From contig NC_133657.1 of NCBI RefSeq assembly GCF_009905375.1, positions 42,822,677 to 42,886,676 on the forward strand: a stretch of DNA of 64,000 nucleotides, in the 5' to 3' direction. This DNA is from Apium graveolens. Its lineage: Eukaryota > Streptophyta > Magnoliopsida > Apiales > Apiaceae. A model generated the notes under the pieces. The model saw only the letters and a program-made list of their open reading frames with translations, did not search any database and had not been told where the DNA came from. Positions 60,193 to 64,000 of the stretch are shown piece after piece (the stretch's first letter is position 1; every line of letters begins with the position of its first letter). The translations under genes were made by a program, and so were the position numbers.

Positions 60193-60594
60193 TTAACCAT
60201 GCCCTTGCCTCAACTGGGTCGGCTGATCCGTGGAACTCAGGGGCTTAAGGGACTTAAAAGCCCTGAAAGAGTTTGCCACAGCATTGTTACTTCCTTGAGG
60301 GGGTGGGTTGGGTTGACGTTCCAAATTCTGCCTTAGGAGTTGCATGAACTGGCCCATGGGATCCATGCCTGGGTTTGGTACTGGTTGCTCAACCTCGATT
60401 TCTCCTTCTTCAGCCTCTATCTCAAATCCCTCAACATCATATGTTTCATCTTCCTCTTCATACAGGGAGTCATCCTGTTCCACATAATCCTCATCTTCCT
60501 CTTCACTGTGCTCCTGGTTCCTATCATCCTGGTTATGGCTTCCCTGGTCCTCAGATCCAGGGTTCGCCCTAGTTCCAATCTTTCTTGGCGGCAT
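60193..60594 (-). CDS. gag: Element B Gag N-terminus, separated by a frameshift
   Basis: 133 codons from ATG 60594. Very acidic ([24 protein letters not shown]), then [16 protein letters not shown] and [11 protein letters not shown]. The protein then leaves the gag frame. The gag frame ([16 protein letters not shown]) is open on the other side, so one base has been lost in or near the G-run 60240-60243 (C-run on the coding strand). Apart from that the reading frame continues into Gag-Pol. A homopolymer error in the sequence is as likely as a real mutation. Confidence 0.88.
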   Translation of the reverse strand: MPPRKIGTRANPGSEDQGSHNQDDRNQEHSEEEDEDYVEQDDSLYEEEDETYDVEGFEIEAEEGEIEVEQPVPNPGMDPMGQFMQLLRQNLERQPNPPPQGSNNAVANSFRAFKSLKPLSSTDQPTQLRQGHG

Positions 60595-61007
60595 GATTCT
60601 GATAATAATTAAAAAAATTATTGGGAAAATTCAACGTTAGGTCGCAATCATATACAACATTGTGCCTTGCACAGCTCTTATAATGGGGAGAACGTATATC
60701 GCAATTCTATTATTTTAAGAAAGTTCTAATACGAAGTGCAGTAATAATAATGATAAAAACAGTGATCCCGTCACTATGGAACTGAACCGAAAGGAAACAA
60801 ATATATACATAATGCGAGAAATACATAGTTTGATCTGGTCAAAAGTACAACAGTGCTACAGTCATCTGTCCCAAAAGTGATACACAAGAGTCTATCTGTC
60901 TAGTCAGAAAAAGGGATGCTATATACAAGTCAACTATCCCGGAAAATTGGCTCTTACTAAGGCCTCGGCTAACTAGACAACTAGACTATTCCATCATCAA
61001 TCCTGAA
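60595..61007 (-). other. Spacer between ORF0 and gag, element B
   Basis: About 410-490 bp without a recognisable coding frame, corresponding in position and length to 1425-1946 in element A. Confidence 0.55.
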
Positions 61008-61086
61008 TCACACACCGGAGCGGGTCAGCTCCCATACCCTTTCCATCGCACGATGGAAGATATAGTCGGCCTGCCGCCTGGAGATC

Positions 61087-61722
61087 CTACCATGCCTGTC
61101 CCCCTTGGAGAGATCTGAGTCTCGCTCGGGACGTGAGCTCTATCCCCGTAAGCTCCCTCCTCAAGGATCGGGGTATAGAAGCCCTAGTCTCATAAGCTCG
61201 GGTACGCCTACCCGCCCTCTCTGCATCCAACTCCCTCCTGGCCTCATCCAGTCGGCCCTCGGTAACACCCACTCGGGTCCTCAATACATCCTGAACATAT
61301 CCATGAGCTAACGAAGACTGCCTGTGGGCAGGGTCAAGAGGTGGTAAATCCGGAGCTGCTGAGGGTGCCTCCTCGGTCTGCCTAGGCTCGAAAGTATGGG
61401 TCTCTGAGCTGTCATCATCGGGAATCCAGGATAGTGGTGGAGGGGTAGGGGCTATGACCACCGGAAGTGTGGGTAATGGGGTACCAGCATACACTACCAT
61501 AGGTCCAACACACTTCTCAGCTACTGGGACCTCATCTGGGTCCTCCTCATCTGGAATAGCAATAACCTCTGTCTCTGACTCCTCTGAGGGGTCCTCCTCA
61601 TCCGAAATAGCAATGACCTCCGTCTCTGACTCCTCTGAGGGGTCCTCCTCATCCTCCTCCATCTCAGGCTCCTCCTGATCCTCAACATCTAGCAATGCCT
61701 CATCATGCTCACGCTCGAACAT
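61087..61722 (-). CDS. ORF0 of element B: acidic protein of unknown function, probably continuing to about 61008
   Basis: 211 codons from ATG 61722; an in-frame TAG lies just upstream, so this is the first usable Met. Residues about 15-70 are Asp/Glu-rich with a 17-residue unit (EEDPSEESETEVIAISD) repeated twice and partly a third time; about 75-130 are Pro-rich; about 145-205 are Arg-rich and probably helical (RRELDAERAGRRTRAYE). After a run of five C on the plus strand (61100-61104) another frame continues as RRQADYIFHRAMERVWEL to a stop at 61008-61010. That tail resembles the C-terminus of ORF0 in element A, so the ORF is probably about 238 residues with a one-base homopolymer change. Function unknown. 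Confidence 0.72.
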   Translation of the reverse strand: MFEREHDEALLDVEDQEEPEMEEDEEDPSEESETEVIAISDEEDPSEESETEVIAIPDEEDPDEVPVAEKCVGPMVVYAGTPLPTLPVVIAPTPPPLSWIPDDDSSETHTFEPRQTEEAPSAAPDLPPLDPAHRQSSLAHGYVQDVLRTRVGVTEGRLDEARRELDAERAGRRTRAYETRASIPRSLRRELTGIELTSRARLRSLQGGQAW

Positions 61723-61918
61723 CTCAGGGTCCTCTATCTCAGGCGCCTACACATTAAACGAGCTAAGTTACTATCATGATACTTATAAGGGTTCCCGTAA
61801 GGGTTTTAACTGTCAGCACTACTTTAAGTAGTCCGACCATGAACTTGGCAAGAGTTCTTATTATCTTTGTGAGTTTGTTATTATATCGTCGCATCATCTC
61901 TGAGGTTTATAACGCTTA

Positions 61919-61930
61919 GCTCTGATACCA
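61919..61930 (-). other. Primer binding site, element B
   Basis: The reverse complement is TGGTATCAGAGC, an exact initiator-Met complement, four bases from the LTR. 61723-61918, between it and ORF0, is untranslated leader with nothing else recognised. Confidence 0.94.
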
Positions 61931-61934
61931 TTTC

Positions 61935-64000
61935 TGTAACACCCCCAGATCCGGGGTCGGGGATCCGGGTCGTCACGGTCTTTCTTTCCACAATATCACT
62001 TCACTTAATTAATAATAATAACCTTATGCTGTGACCCCACACTAACACACACCACAACCCGTTATAGTCTCAGAGATGAAATTGAAATAAGTACAAGTCT
62101 TTGAATCCACCATTTAAAAGTTATTACAACCCAAAATGATTACTTGATAAATTTACAGTAATTGCTATTATCTGCCACAAGTTATAATTATACATAATTT
62201 GATTCTCAAAAGTAGATGGTCTGAACTACAATAGATCTACCTTGCAGCTATAGCAGCTACAACATCATCGGGAAGACGCGGGACGCTTCCCACGCGCTGC
62301 GCTGGGTCTGCTGGAGTCTGGCCATCTCTCCTAACTGTTGTTGTGTGATGAAGAAATAAAGCAAGAGTGAGCCTTACAGCTCGCAAGATATACATAGTGA
62401 TAACAATAATATAAGTATCTAAATGGAGACTTACTAGAATCTTTATCATGTGTAAGATAATTACTTACTAGATATAAGTAAAAACAAGGAATGAAGTTAC
62501 CAATACTTCACTACACTTATATCATTTATAAAGCTACTTGAACTACCACCGTTCAAAGTATTATAAGTTTTAAAAAAAAACATCCATAGATGAGACCACA
62601 AGTTAAGACTTGAATAGATTCAATCTTTGAATATTATTGAATGAATAAAGTTACGAGAAACTTTATTTAGTCCCGATATATATATATATATACCCACATA
62701 TATATCTCTTAAACATTTCCTGGAACCTCTGTTATGTAAAGTATGAACAGAGTTTGAAACATCCAATGAATTTTGGAAAGGAAAAGAATTTTGGCATAAA
62801 CCAGATATCTTGCTGATCAGGCAAAGATACCAATAAGTAACCTTTTCTACTAGTAGATGGATGAATCCCCCACCGGTCATCACCCTGGCCTCATTAGGAC
62901 CTTGTGCTGGACCGCCACCCGGCCTCTTACGCGTTGATGGACTGCCACCCAGCCACTTACACTTTGATAGACCGTACCCCGGCCTGTCGCTTATGCCGAC
63001 TCAATTAGATGGGCTTACTTCCCGAACATTGGGCAAGTAATCAATTCATTTATCAAAACAGCAACCTTGTTGCGAATATAAAATACACCATAGAGCCGGA
63101 TCCCTCAGGTTTTGAGCGAGTATTTAAATCCCCTTAAAGGAAGATCTTAAATATAAAATGAGTTTTGGGATCCGCTCTAACTTTTAAAATCATTTTGAAG
63201 ACTCGAAAACACTTTAAAGAGTGTTTGGAGTAAAACTGATTTAATGAAATAAATCAGTCCTGATATATTAGAAAATATCTGAATATTATTATTTAAATAA
63301 TATTCTCATAAGAATTATCTTTATAAAAATAATTGAAGTAGAAGTATTAAAACTTATACTTGAACGAGTATTAAATAACCAAAGATATACTTATATGAAA
63401 GTACTATCTTTATTTGAATAATCGAAATAAGTTTGATTATTGACACCTTATTCTTTAATAAAATAAAGAATATATTTTTAGTAATGAGGCGGAGTCTCAT
63501 ACCTCGAATGAATATTATAAATAATATTCATAAACATAAAGGAGGCATACATCCTCGATTGAATATCCAAGTAATATTCAATAATAATATAAGTTATCGA
63601 ATAACCCTTATTCGATTAATAGTTTGGAAAAACTAATCAACCATATATATATATATATAAATATATATATATATCCATATCCATATATACAAAATCTACT
63701 CGGGATCCTCGACTCCCGGTTTTAGAAAATATTTTCACCTTTGGGTCCCTGTACTAAGGATATAGGCAAGTTACGCTATCCTCTAGCATAGGATTATGCA
63801 ACTGTAAGCATTTTTAACCAACAGATATATAATCCAAGGAATATGAAACAGGCATGCATATATACCATATCACATGCTACAATATATCGCAAGAACTTGC
63901 TACTAACAAATATGCATTTATCGCAAGATCATTGCATATACACCTATACATCACACACAAGTTATACGGGTAGAAAACTTGCCTGAGCGACTTGGGTGAT
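61935..64000 (-). repeat. Element B 5' LTR, 3' portion (runs off the window)
   Basis: Aligns to 52116 to about 54060 of the 3' LTR. It retains about 120 bp (63178-63300) missing from the other LTR. Many differences are single missing bases in homopolymers. Confidence 0.95.

Larger units (their letters stand above)
52116..64000 (-). mobile_element. Element B: nearly intact Ty3/gypsy Tekay-type chromovirus
   Basis: On the minus strand: 5' LTR (61935 to beyond the window), primer site (61919-61930), ORF0 (61722 to about 61008), gag (from 60594), Gag-Pol (to 55886), polypurine tract, 3' LTR (52116-55852). Left flank bases ATAGT; the right flank is outside. The polyprotein is open over 1426 codons; only one frameshift separates it from its Gag N-terminus. 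Confidence 0.95.

Noticed and set aside
55886..60594. Possible endogenous pararetrovirus
   Set aside because: LTRs, an initiator-Met primer site, integrase and a chromodomain are present; there are no movement or coat protein motifs.

Overview
The window is plant nuclear DNA, AT-rich and built almost entirely of LTR retrotransposons nested inside one another. The evidence is tRNA-iMet primer sites, plant Ty3/gypsy chromovirus polyproteins with a C-terminal chromodomain (Tekay/Del type), Ty1/copia Gag and Pol remnants, and several 5-bp target-site duplications. No ordinary cellular gene, rRNA or tRNA gene was recognised. The content fits a large repeat-rich genome, most likely a eudicot; the species cannot be read from the sequence. 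Letters A to N below are local names.

Layout, left to right. 1-10249: gypsy element A (+), 5' LTR cut by the window edge, with an intact extra ORF before a broken gag-pol. 10250-16985: copia element C (-), invaded by A on its left and by solo LTR N (11406-15546, duplication GTATT). 16986-17085: end of another gypsy LTR (M). 17086-18401: pol half of copia element D/L (-). 18402-44653: gypsy element E (+), holding copia element G (+, 20792 to about 43615), which holds gypsy element H (-, 21255-33941, duplication AAAGA) in its 5' LTR and solo LTR J (+, 34942-39299, duplication CATGG) in its gag. 43613-44484: unassigned repeat K. 44654-49440: gag half and LTR of D/L, plus a remnant of a second copy. 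49441-52115: decayed gypsy internal fragment I (-). 52116-64000: gypsy element B (-), nearly intact, 5' LTR cut by the window edge.

Two insertion stacks can be read: D/L > M > C > A and N, and D/L > E > G > H and J. A separate event put B into I.

The best lead for something undescribed is a shared design in elements A and B: an extra acidic or proline-rich ORF ('ORF0') about 180-210 bp after the 5' LTR and about 500 bp before gag, with a basic helical C-terminus that looks related in the two. Other leads are a plant-type core promoter and extra ORF downstream of pol in copia element G, short-motif arrays in three copia families (one also inside a gag reading frame), a family (H/I) that seems to have moved without coding capacity, and a D-to-N change at the first catalytic position of the integrase in the otherwise best-preserved element, B.
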